Assembly: GCA_009911355.1 (NCBI GenBank)
Contig: QXXE01000037.1
Location: forward strand, 1 to 40,222
Reading direction: 5' to 3'
Origin: Clostridiaceae bacterium
GTDB lineage: Bacteria > Bacillota > Clostridia > Oscillospirales > Butyricicoccaceae
DNA: 40,222 bases
The notes under the pieces are model-generated. The model had not been told where the DNA came from. It made no database searches and saw only the letters and a list, made by a program, of their open reading frames with translations. Positions within the stretch are counted from its first letter, which is position 1, and each line of letters starts with the position of its first letter. The translations under genes and the position numbers were made by a program. Below, one piece after another: positions 13,590 to 21,108 of the stretch.

Positions 13590-13604
13590 ATGATACGGTA
13601 TCAT
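13590..13604. promoter_or_regulatory. Palindrome ATGATACGGTATCAT upstream of the desulfidase gene
   Basis: A 7+1+7 perfect palindrome lies 145 bases upstream of the desulfidase-family start. Its shape is typical of dimeric repressor operators such as GntR-type sites. No such regulator gene is nearby and no promoter hexamers were found beside it. Confidence 0.3.
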
Positions 13605-13646
13605 GCCTTTTTGTTTGTTGGGTTCCACTCAAATGTCTTCACTCCT

Positions 13647-13772
13647 CCGTCCCGCCCGCAGGCGGAATGAAGTTTTTACTCGATTTTTTTACAAAAAAAT
13701 CGCGGGTGCAGGGCAGCGCCCTGCCGCTGCCCGCGCAGGGCCGGGGGTCCAGGGGGCAGCGCCCCCTGGCGC
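13647..13772 (+). repeat. Dispersed modular hairpin repeat, copy C
   Basis: Order: CCGCCCGCAGGCGGAATGAA, GATTTTTTT-ACA-AAAAAATC hairpin, GCAGGGC-AGC-GCCCTGC, CGCGCAGGGCCG, CCAGGGGGC-AGC-GCCCCCTGG. It ends three bases from the nitroreductase stop and fills most of the gap between that gene and the desulfidase-family gene. Confidence 0.8.
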
Positions 13773-13775
13773 GCG

Positions 13776-14621
13776 TTACTTCCAGAGAAGCACCGCTTCC
13801 TCGGTGGAAAGGCGCTGCGGCGGGTAAGGCGACTGGTCAGGGAACCCAACATCCACATAAGTCGTCATGCGGACGTGCTCCGGCAAACCCGCGAATTCCC
13901 GGATACGCTGCTTCATCTGCTCGCTCGTGAAGGTCAGCCAGCAGCCCCCAAGCCCGTTCGCGTGCGCCGCCAACACCAGGTTCTGCGCCGCAGCCCCCGC
14001 ATCCAGCAGCTGGTTGCTCTCCGGCATCACCGGGTTCGCCCGGTATACCCGCATGTCCTGCAACACCACAATATGCACCGGCCCGCCCGGGATGTCGCTC
14101 CCCCGGAACAGCCCCGGCGCGCTCTCCTCCCGGATCACCAAATACCGGATGGACTGCAAATTGCAGGCGTGCGCCGCCCAAAGCCCCGCGTCCAGTACCT
14201 TCCGGATCGTCTCGTCCGGTACGCGCTCCGCCGTCCACTCCCGAACCGAGCGCCGCCCGTACAGCACCCGCTCAAAGCCCTGCCGCTCTTCCGCCGAAAG
14301 CGGCGCAGGCGCGTATGGGCTCAGGTCGACCGCCTCGCCCCGGATCAGCGCTTCCGCAAAGGACAGCATTTTCTTTGCAAATACATACTCCGGCAGGGTT
14401 TCCGGAAGCCCGCGCTCCTTCCATACCTCCAGGAACAGGTGCGCCGTCTTGGGCTGCTCCGGGTTCAGCGCCGCGCCGCGGTAAGCACAGGAATATACCT
14501 GGATTTCCAGCGTGTGATGGCAGCGCTCGCGGAACCGCGCCCGGAATTCAATCTCGTCCATCGCGAGCAGCTCGCCCCTCGTCTTGTTGAATGCCGCTGC
14601 AAAATTGATTTTATCGCTCAT
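13776..14621 (-). CDS. Nitroreductase-family flavoprotein with N-terminal extension
   Basis: The 281-aa protein has a nitroreductase FMN-binding domain at about residues 115-281: 'YGRRSVREWTAERVPDETIR', 'AAHACNLQSIRYLVI', 'LDAGAAAQNLVLAAHANGLG' and 'HVRMTTYVDVGFPDQ'. The first 110 residues, containing 'RCHHTLEIQVYSCAYRG' and 'EVWKERGLPETLPEY', are an extension I do not recognise. Family members reduce nitro groups, enones, quinones or iodinated aromatics with NAD(P)H or ferredoxin. The start overlaps the stop of the M20 gene by four bases, so translation is coupled. It is the last gene of the catabolic operon. Confidence 0.8.
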   Translation of the reverse strand: MSDKINFAAAFNKTRGELLAMDEIEFRARFRERCHHTLEIQVYSCAYRGAALNPEQPKTAHLFLEVWKERGLPETLPEYVFAKKMLSFAEALIRGEAVDLSPYAPAPLSAEERQGFERVLYGRRSVREWTAERVPDETIRKVLDAGLWAAHACNLQSIRYLVIREESAPGLFRGSDIPGGPVHIVVLQDMRVYRANPVMPESNQLLDAGAAAQNLVLAAHANGLGGCWLTFTSEQMKQRIREFAGLPEHVRMTTYVDVGFPDQSPYPPQRLSTEEAVLLWK

Positions 14622-15790
14622 TCCATATCCTTTCCGGCGTCTATGCCAAGCTGCGCCAGCAGGGCCGTGCCGCCCGTCAGCGCTTCTTCGTCAATGTCAA
14701 AGCATCCGTGATGATGCGGCCAGCATTTGCCCGTCTGCTCGTTGCGCGCGCCGACAAACACATAGCAGCCGGGAATGCGCTCCAAAAACCAGGCGAAATC
14801 CTCGCCGCCGGTCGTCTTTTCCAGGTGCGAAAGCGCCCCCTCACCGAACAGCCCGACCGCCGCCCGCCGCGCAACCGCAGTAGCCGCCGGCTCGTTGATC
14901 GTGGCGGGGGTGCAGCGGCGGTAGGTGAATTTGCAGCCCGCGCCGTAAGCCTGTGCCGCCGTGCCCGCAACCTGTTCGAGCAGCCGCTCGGTGCGGTCGC
15001 GCACCGCCGGGGAGAACGAACGCACCGTGCCGGTCATGCGCACCTCATCCGCAATGATGTTGGATGAGGCGCCCCCCTCGATCGTCCCGATGGTTACGAC
15101 CACCGGCTCCAACGGATCGTTCAGGCGGCTTACCACCGTTTGCAGCGCGCCGACCACCCCGCACGCCGCGACGATTGCGTCAGTGCCCTTGTGCGGGCTT
15201 GCGCCGTGCGCGCTTTTGCCGGCCACCCGCAGCTCAATGTTGTCCGCGCTCGCCATCCGGGGCCCCTCCTCGATGGAAAATGCGCCGGTTGGCAGGTCGA
15301 TCCATACATGCGCGGCGAAAATGCGGCTGAGGCCCGCCAGCTGCGGCAGCCCGCACATTGCGTGCGCGCCCTCGATGACCTCCTCGGCGGGCTGGAAAAT
15401 CAGCGTTACCGTACCGCGCAGCTCGTTTTCGTGCGCTTTCAGGATGCGCGCCGCGCCGAGCAGCATCGCCACATGGCAGTCATGCCCGCACGCGTGCATC
15501 ACGCCGGGGGTTTCGGAGCAGTAGCCGCTGTCCGTGCCCTGCTCGGTGATCGGCAGCGCGTCCATATCCGCGCGGAGCCCGACGGCGGGGCCGTCCTGCG
15601 CGCCGCGCAGCGTGGCGATGACGCCCGTCCCGCACACCTTTTCATAGGGGATGCCCATTGCCCCCAGCTGCTGGCAGATGATCCCCTGTGTGCGCGTCTC
15701 CTGCCAGCCCAGCTCGGGATGGCGGTGGAGGTCGCGCCGCAGCCCTGTCACATAGTCCCGCAGCGCCTTTGCTTCATCTAATACAGCCAT
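14618..15790 (-). CDS. M20-family amidohydrolase / aminoacylase
   Basis: The 390-aa enzyme has the M20D metal-amidohydrolase motifs: 'LHRHPELGWQE' near residue 21, 'HACGHDCHVAMLLGAA' (C101, H103), 'QPAEE' (E136/E137), His161 in 'AAHVW', and 'GGEDFAWFLERIPG' near the C-terminus. Such enzymes remove acyl, carbamoyl or aryl groups from amino acids (for example hippurate, indoleacetyl-amino acids, N-acetyl-cysteine). The ATG at 15790 was chosen for its GGGGGG site and family length. The longer frame to 16132 is antisense to the SDR region and is not real. It lies between the SDR (11 bases) and the nitroreductase (4-base overlap). Confidence 0.9.
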   Translation of the reverse strand: MAVLDEAKALRDYVTGLRRDLHRHPELGWQETRTQGIICQQLGAMGIPYEKVCGTGVIATLRGAQDGPAVGLRADMDALPITEQGTDSGYCSETPGVMHACGHDCHVAMLLGAARILKAHENELRGTVTLIFQPAEEVIEGAHAMCGLPQLAGLSRIFAAHVWIDLPTGAFSIEEGPRMASADNIELRVAGKSAHGASPHKGTDAIVAACGVVGALQTVVSRLNDPLEPVVVTIGTIEGGASSNIIADEVRMTGTVRSFSPAVRDRTERLLEQVAGTAAQAYGAGCKFTYRRCTPATINEPAATAVARRAAVGLFGEGALSHLEKTTGGEDFAWFLERIPGCYVFVGARNEQTGKCWPHHHGCFDIDEEALTGGTALLAQLGIDAGKDME

Positions 15791-15801
15791 GCGCGCCCCC
15801 C

Positions 15802-16545
15802 TTACTGGCAGGTGATGAACTGCCCGCCGCCGCAGACAGCCAGCATATCGCCGGTGATGAACGACGCGCGGTCGGACGCGAGGAACACCGCGCCGTTTGC
15901 CACATCCTCGGGGGTACACATGCGCTTGAGGACATAGCGGCTGCGGGTCTTTTGCCGCTCGGCTTCGGGGTCGGCGGCGCTTTCGTAGCGCATCCGGGTC
16001 ATGGGCGTTTCGGTCAGCCCCGGCAAAATGCCGTTGACGCGCACACGCGGCCCGCAGTCGGCGGCAAGGCAGCGGGTCAGCATCTCGACCGCCGCTTTGG
16101 ACGGGCAGTAGGCGACGCGCTCCGGGATGCACTTGACGCCGAGCTCGGAAACGATGTTGATGATTGCGGCGTGCTCCGAGCGCCGGATCGCGCCGATTGC
16201 TGCCTGCGTGATGGTGTATACGCCAAAGACGTTGACCTCAAACTGGCGGCGGAATTCGGCAACGCTGGTGTTGTCGATCGTGCCGATGCCGGTCACGCCC
16301 GCGCAGTTGACGAGGATATCTACGCCGCCGAAGCGTTCCTCGCAGCCCTTGACGACCGCCGCCGCCTGCGCCTCGTCGCAGACGTCCGCCTGCTGGTAGG
16401 CAAAGCGCTCATGGGTGAGGTTTGCGGCGCTTTCCAGCCCGCAGCCGTAGACCCGCGCGCCCTCATCCAGGTAAAAGCGCGCGATGACCTCGCCGATGCC
16501 CGAGCTTGCGCCGGTAATGACCGCTGTGCGGTTTTGCAGTTCCAT
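15802..16545 (-). CDS. Short-chain dehydrogenase/reductase
   Basis: This classical SDR of 247 aa has the cofactor motif 'TGASSGIG' (11-18), 'ILVNCAGVTGIG' around 77-88, catalytic Ser in 'INIVSELGVK', the 'YCPSK' active-site pair, and 'GPRVRVNGILPGLTETPMTR'. Residues after the second strand ('GCGLESA') do not clearly predict NAD or NADP preference. It would oxidise an alcohol or reduce a ketone of an unknown substrate in the cytoplasm. It stands between the transporter and the amidohydrolase in one operon. Confidence 0.88.
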   Translation of the reverse strand: MELQNRTAVITGASSGIGEVIARFYLDEGARVYGCGLESAANLTHERFAYQQADVCDEAQAAAVVKGCEERFGGVDILVNCAGVTGIGTIDNTSVAEFRRQFEVNVFGVYTITQAAIGAIRRSEHAAIINIVSELGVKCIPERVAYCPSKAAVEMLTRCLAADCGPRVRVNGILPGLTETPMTRMRYESAADPEAERQKTRSRYVLKRMCTPEDVANGAVFLASDRASFITGDMLAVCGGGQFITCQ

Positions 16546-16618
16546 AGAAAGGCTCCCCTCCTTATGCCCTGGGTGAAGCCGGACCCGCAGCGCAGCCGCA
16601 GGCCCGGTTCATGGATTC

Positions 16619-17875
16619 TTAGAAAAACTTGGACAGGAACGTCCATGCGGAGTAGACATTAAACCCGACGATCAGCACGCCGATCACCGTGGTGTACCAT
16701 TTGTTCGCGTAATCGCCTGCGAACGACTTGCGGCAGGTGAAGAATACGAGGATGGCGATAATGACCAGGCCGCCGACGTTCAGCGCGCCCATGAAGTTGA
16801 CCAGCAGGCTCAGCGCGCTGCCGCCCGACAGTCCGCCGAGCAGGCTGATGGCGACGCTGATGAGGATGAACCAGCGGACCTTGCGGTCGGTCCGGTTTTC
16901 GCTGATGCGGAACATGGAGTTCATGCAGTAGGAGGACAGGGTGCTCATGCCGCCGATGGTGGTGAACACTGCGCCCCAGAAGCCGGCGATAAAGATGTAG
17001 GTTGCAAAGCTGCCCGCGACCGGTTCCAGTGCGGTTGCCGCCTGGAGCGCCGAGGAGACCTCGATGCCCGCCGGGTTCAGCACCGCTGCGCCGGAGAGGA
17101 AGATGCCGAGGCTGAAGATGGTGAACATGCCAGCGAAGATCGTCTGGTCCCACTTGATGAAGGAGAGGGTTTTCGGCTGGTCCCACTTTTGGTTTTTCAC
17201 GGAATAGGAATACCACAGAGCCGAGGTACCGGGGGCGGAGCCGCCGATAATGCCTGCGACGACGGTTGCCGCGCCGCCGGGGATTTTTGGGACGATGCCG
17301 CTTGCAATGCTGCTGAAGCTGGGGCGGACGACGAAAATGTTGATGAAGAAGATCGCGGCCATCAGGAAGCACATCACCGACGCGATTTTCACGACGTTGT
17401 TGTTGGATGCGAACACGTACAAATAGGCGATGATGGCGATGGTTACGACGAATGCGACGGGGCCGAAGGACTCGCCGAAAATGATGGTGCTGAGCTGCAT
17501 CATGGTAGAGCCCTGGCTGTAGATGACCATATTCCAGGTCAGCAGTACGACCGCGAACAGGAGCACCGACAGCACCCTGCCGATTTTATGCTCAATGAAG
17601 TCGTAGACGGTCATGCCGGAGACGGCGGTTGCTTTTGCACCGATGTAGGCGACAAAGCCGCACATAATGCCGCTGAGGATGATGATCCACAGCAGGTCGT
17701 AGCCGAACATCGCGCCTGCCTGGATACAGGAGGTCGCGGTGCCGGGGCCCATTGAGGTCGAGCAGATCATGGACGCTGGGCCGACGAATGCCAGCACGTA
17801 AGCCAGTTTTTGGATGACGCTGCCTTTGGGTAACGCAAAATCCGCAACGTCTTTGTTGGGGGTTAAGTTTGCCAT
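16619..17875 (-). CDS. Nramp/SLC11-like transporter without canonical metal ligands
   Basis: The 418-aa carrier has about eleven membrane helices and the Nramp fold signature 'GPA...IQAGAMFGYDLLW' in helix 1. The metal-binding DPGN of helix 1 is GPGT here (residues 43-46), and in helix 6 the MPH of true Nramps is replaced ('GIIGGSAPGTSALW', about 205-218). Asp, Asn and Met ligands are therefore lost, so it probably does not carry Mn/Fe and may move Mg or an organic solute. AAGGAGG lies six bases before the ATG. An in-frame extension starting MKFLLDFF comes from repeat copy D and should not be annotated as coding. It is the likely uptake system of the operon. Confidence 0.85.
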   Translation of the reverse strand: MANLTPNKDVADFALPKGSVIQKLAYVLAFVGPASMICSTSMGPGTATSCIQAGAMFGYDLLWIIILSGIMCGFVAYIGAKATAVSGMTVYDFIEHKIGRVLSVLLFAVVLLTWNMVIYSQGSTMMQLSTIIFGESFGPVAFVVTIAIIAYLYVFASNNNVVKIASVMCFLMAAIFFINIFVVRPSFSSIASGIVPKIPGGAATVVAGIIGGSAPGTSALWYSYSVKNQKWDQPKTLSFIKWDQTIFAGMFTIFSLGIFLSGAAVLNPAGIEVSSALQAATALEPVAGSFATYIFIAGFWGAVFTTIGGMSTLSSYCMNSMFRISENRTDRKVRWFILISVAISLLGGLSGGSALSLLVNFMGALNVGGLVIIAILVFFTCRKSFAGDYANKWYTTVIGVLIVGFNVYSAWTFLSKFF

Positions 17876-17927
17876 TTTGTTCCTCCTTGCATACCATTCT
17901 TCCTTTATTGCGCTGCCTGCTTTCCGG

Positions 17928-18055
17928 CCCTGCGCCAGGGGACGCTGTCCCCTGGACCCCTGGCCCTGCGCGGGCTGCGGCAGGGCTCTGCCCTGCACCC
18001 GCGATTTTTTTGGAAAAAAATCGAGTAAAAACTTCATTCCGCCTGCGGGCGGGCA
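17928..18055 (-). repeat. Dispersed modular hairpin repeat, copy D
   Basis: Read on the minus strand: GCCCGCAGGCGGAATGAAG, GATTTTTTT-CCA-AAAAAATC, GCAGGGC-AGA-GCCCTGC, then CCAGGGGAC-AGC-GTCCCCTGG. Compared with copy C, the outer stem changes C to A on one arm and G to T on the other, keeping the pair. It lies inside the operon between the [2Fe-2S] gene and the transporter. Confidence 0.8.
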
Positions 18056-18068
18056 GGGGCCCTGCTGT

Positions 18069-18377
18069 TTACCGTGTCACGAGGTCGCGCACGACCGTGC
18101 GTCCTGGTGCGGGCGCTAAGCGGACTTCTTTGAGGCCCTCCAATGGTGTAATGCAGGCGAGCCGCGTTTTGCCGTTGACCGACAGCGTACACCGCCCGCA
18201 GATGCCGTGGTCGCACACGCTGTGGTGGTAATACGCGATGGTTGGGTCACAGTGCAGCGCGAGATAGCCCAGCAGCCCCATGACCGTCATGCCCTCACAG
18301 GCGCTTTCCGGGACTTCGAATGTGTCCGTCCGCTTTTCGCCGTTTTCCGGATCGTACCGGTCGACCAGTACCTTCAT
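18069..18377 (-). CDS. Short [2Fe-2S] ferredoxin-domain protein (SdhB/FrdB N-domain type)
   Basis: The 102-aa protein has a single plant-type [2Fe-2S] site, 'CDHGICGRCTLSVNGK...C' (C55, C60, C63, C75), of the kind found in the first domain of succinate dehydrogenase/fumarate reductase iron-sulfur subunits. The second domain with the [4Fe-4S] and [3Fe-4S] clusters is absent, and the protein ends soon after the first fold. It starts 16 bases downstream of the flavoprotein gene and is most likely its electron-transfer partner. Electrons would come from a soluble donor rather than the quinone pool, since no membrane anchor subunit is present. Confidence 0.85.
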   Translation of the reverse strand: MKVLVDRYDPENGEKRTDTFEVPESACEGMTVMGLLGYLALHCDPTIAYYHHSVCDHGICGRCTLSVNGKTRLACITPLEGLKEVRLAPAPGRTVVRDLVTR

Positions 18378-18393
18378 TGAAACCGCCCCCTTC

Positions 18394-20202
18394 TCAGCGT
18401 TTATATTGCAGCCCCGGATCGAGGAAATAGTCGATCACGGTCTCATGCGTGCCCTCCGGCAGCGGCATGCTGGTCACAACCGGCCGCCGGGTTGTGGTCA
18501 CCATCCTGCCGCCTTCCTCGTGATGGAGATATTTCACAAGGCCGTGACGGTGGTCGACCTGCGGGCAGTCCTTGCGGATATGGCAGCCGCGGCTTTCCTT
18601 CCGCTCGATTGCCGCGCGGATACCCGCTTCGCAGCAGGTCAGCAGGTTTTCGGTTTGCAGCGCACCCAGCCATTCGAGGTTGTAGGCGCGGCCCTTGCCG
18701 TTGAGCGTCACGGTCTGCCAGGCGTCCTTCAGCGCTTCGATCCGGCGCAGCGCCTGTTCCAGCTTGTCCCCGGTGCGGATGAGGCCAAAGCCCTCATCGC
18801 ATGCTGCCTGTATTTCGTGGTATAGGGTGACCGGGCTCATGCCGCCCCGGTTGCCGAACAGGCCGAAGGTTTTTGCGAGATAGGTATCGGCCTGCTGCCG
18901 GTTGAGCGCGGGGACGCCGTTTGCCTTTGCGTAGGCTGCGGCGCCCAGCCCGGCGCGCATCCCCTGGCACATCATTTCGACCAGACCGTCGCCCACGCGG
19001 CAGGCGCCGAATACGCCGCTGCCCGCCTCGCCCGCGACGTACAGGCCGCCTACGCAGGTTTCCATCCGTTCGTTGATCTCCACGCCGCCCATGCAGTATT
19101 CCGCGCCGATGCCGACTTCTATCGGCTCGTTGGCGAACAGCATCCGTTCGACCTCGGCAAGGCTTTCGCCCTTGTAGTAGCCGTGGCGGTGCCAGCGGTC
19201 AAAGCGGTCGTAGAAGATTTTGAGCCCAGCTTCCTTTTCCTCCCGGCTGTTCTCCGAATAGTCGTAGAAGAAGCCGCCGTTGGGCCCTGCGAGCCCTTGG
19301 TCGGCTGCATGGCCGAAATAGTAGGACGTGACCAGCTTGCTCAGCTTGCCGCCGCGCGAAAGCCGGATGACCTCTTCCGGGATGGGCAGCGGGTCGCCGT
19401 TCCGGTCCCGGACGGTGTATTTCAGGCCCCGCATGTTGTACTCGAATACGTAGGGGTAGATCGAGCCCTTCATTTCACGCGGGACGACCGCGGTCGGGAA
19501 GGAGAGGATAAATTCCATGTCGGCCAGCCGCGCCCCTGCGCGGTAGGCGATTGCGGGGCCGTCGCCGGTCATGTCGGTGACGGTGTTGTTGAAGGAGAAC
19601 GGCATATAGCCGCCGGTGCCGAGCACGACCGCGCCTGTGCGGAACAAAATCACGTCGCCGGTGTAAACGTCGATGCCGACCGCGCCGCAGACGCGCCCGC
19701 CGTTCGTCAGCACTTCGGTGATTACCGTGTCCTCATAGCAGTCGATGCCGGGGGTCTCCTTGAGCCCTTGCAGGAGGGCTTTGTTGAAGCACTGGCCCGA
19801 GGCGATCCAGTTTGCGGGCGGGCAGCAGAACAGGTCGAGCCCGGCGCGCTCCACCCACCCGAGGTATTCCTTGACGGCAAGGGGGCCGTCGTCGACGTAC
19901 TGCCGCACCATGTTCTGGTCGGAGAGGTAGAAGGATTCTTTTACAATGCAGTCGAACAGCCGCGCTTTGGTGAATGAGGGGTCGGCGAAATCCAGGCCCA
20001 GCACATCCCGGCCGCTTTCGCCGTCCACGCCGAAGCCGCCGCCCGCCATAATGGCGTTGCCGCTGATGCCGATTTTGCCTTTTGAGGCCAGCGCGGCCTG
20101 CGCGCCCTCCCTTGCCGCGTAAATCGCCGCGAAGATGCCCGCGCCCGAGCCCCCGGCTGCGAGCACATCGGTTTCGACTACGCGTTTGAATTCATATTGC
20201 AT
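18394..20202 (-). CDS. FAD-dependent fumarate reductase/succinate dehydrogenase-type flavoprotein
   Basis: The 602-aa protein begins with an FAD Rossmann motif ('AAGGSGAGIFAAIYAAREG', G17-G22). It has 'GISGNAIMAGGGFG', 'GAVVLGTGGYMPF', 'YCMGGVEINERMETCVGGLYVAGE' in two parts and a C-terminal helical domain with the family block 'ESRGCHIRKDCPQVDH'. The overall plan matches FrdA/SdhA/AprA-like subunits. There is no signal peptide, so it is cytoplasmic. Family members reduce or oxidise a carbon-carbon double bond or a sulfur oxy-anion; the substrate here cannot be read from sequence. It sits between the ATC-hydrolase-like gene (9 bases) and the [2Fe-2S] gene. Confidence 0.88.
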   Translation of the reverse strand: MQYEFKRVVETDVLAAGGSGAGIFAAIYAAREGAQAALASKGKIGISGNAIMAGGGFGVDGESGRDVLGLDFADPSFTKARLFDCIVKESFYLSDQNMVRQYVDDGPLAVKEYLGWVERAGLDLFCCPPANWIASGQCFNKALLQGLKETPGIDCYEDTVITEVLTNGGRVCGAVGIDVYTGDVILFRTGAVVLGTGGYMPFSFNNTVTDMTGDGPAIAYRAGARLADMEFILSFPTAVVPREMKGSIYPYVFEYNMRGLKYTVRDRNGDPLPIPEEVIRLSRGGKLSKLVTSYYFGHAADQGLAGPNGGFFYDYSENSREEKEAGLKIFYDRFDRWHRHGYYKGESLAEVERMLFANEPIEVGIGAEYCMGGVEINERMETCVGGLYVAGEAGSGVFGACRVGDGLVEMMCQGMRAGLGAAAYAKANGVPALNRQQADTYLAKTFGLFGNRGGMSPVTLYHEIQAACDEGFGLIRTGDKLEQALRRIEALKDAWQTVTLNGKGRAYNLEWLGALQTENLLTCCEAGIRAAIERKESRGCHIRKDCPQVDHRHGLVKYLHHEEGGRMVTTTRRPVVTSMPLPEGTHETVIDYFLDPGLQYKR

Positions 20203-20211
20203 ACCGCCACC

Positions 20212-20937
20212 TCAGCTTCCGATGCCCTCATAGGGGGGCATTGCGTCATAATCGAGCCCGGCGTATTCGAGCACCAGCGCCCGTGCTTCCTTGCCGTATT
20301 CTTTTTCGTAATCGTCCAGTGCCTGCGAGGCCACGGCTTCGCCCTCTGCGCCGAACGCGCCTGTAATGGCTTCGTGCATGGCGGAATACAGGTGGCCGAC
20401 GTGGTATTCCCACGGCATTTTGGCCTTATTCCCGATCCGCCTGCGCTTTTCCGCGAAAGCTTCCATGCGCTCCTCTGGTATGCCGCACCCGCAGAAGGTG
20501 AAATCGCAGCAGTCGTCGCCGAGCGTGCGGTTGGCGAATAGTTTCAGCTCCATGCCGTTGTAGCCGCGTGCGAGCGCTGCATCCACGTCCTTGCAGTAAT
20601 ACTGGCCGTATTCCAGCAGGCCGCGCTTGCTCCATTCGGTGTGCCAGGGGCAGCGGTGGTTTTCCATGCGCACCTCGGGGGTGTATGTGGGGAAGCGCAG
20701 GTCCATCTGTCCGGGGAAGGCTTCCCATTCGCCGTAGACCAGGTAATTTTCTACGTCCAGCGGGTTGCCGTCCGCCTGGGTGCGCAGCGCCATACGGCGC
20801 CCGCGCTGCTCGCCGTAGCGGATCACCCCGGCGGTCACCGCCTCCCGGCCTGCGTCGCCGAAGGTTTCGATCGTCCGCTTTGCGAGGTATGCAAACAGCA
20901 TTGCGTGATGGGATGCCGACGACAAAATGATATCCAT
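20212..20937 (-). CDS. L-2-amino-thiazoline-4-carboxylate (ATC) hydrolase family protein
   Basis: The 241-aa protein has the ATC_hydrolase domain pattern. N-terminal helices 'FGDAGREAVTAGVIRYGEQR' are followed by 'RMALRTQADGNPLDVENYL', a mid-protein 'NHRCPWHTEWSKRGLLEYGQ', 'FANRTLGDDCCDFTFCGC' and a helical tail. In Pseudomonas a member opens the thiazoline ring of ATC to N-carbamoyl-L-cysteine; most gut-bacterial members are untested. AAGGAGG lies eight bases before the ATG at 20937. It is the first enzyme gene after marR, separated from it by repeat copy E, and leads into the flavoprotein gene. Confidence 0.8.
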   Translation of the reverse strand: MDIILSSASHHAMLFAYLAKRTIETFGDAGREAVTAGVIRYGEQRGRRMALRTQADGNPLDVENYLVYGEWEAFPGQMDLRFPTYTPEVRMENHRCPWHTEWSKRGLLEYGQYYCKDVDAALARGYNGMELKLFANRTLGDDCCDFTFCGCGIPEERMEAFAEKRRRIGNKAKMPWEYHVGHLYSAMHEAITGAFGAEGEAVASQALDDYEKEYGKEARALVLEYAGLDYDAMPPYEGIGS

Positions 20938-20990
20938 TACAAAGACCTCCTTTTTGACCTTTTCCGTGCCTTCCGGCACCCTCTTCCTGC

Positions 20991-21081
20991 GGCCCCAGGT
21001 GGCTCTGCCCCCTGGACCCCCGCGATTTTTTTGTAAAAAAATCGAGTAAAAACTTCACTCCGCCTGCGGGCGGGACGGGGG
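20991..21081 (-). repeat. Dispersed modular hairpin repeat, copy E
   Basis: Minus strand order: GTCCCGCCCGCAGGCGGAGT, GATTTTTTT-ACA-AAAAAATC, then CCAGGGGGC-AGA-GCCACCTGG with one mismatch. It occupies most of the gap between the ATC-hydrolase-family gene and marR. Confidence 0.75.
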
Positions 21082-21108
21082 CGGTTCCGAGCCGGCCGGC
21101 TTCGGTTT

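Noticed and set aside
16140..18037. Metal-sensing riboswitch for the Nramp-like gene
   Set aside because: The region upstream of the gene is repeat copy D; no known Mn or Mg riboswitch motifs were seen.
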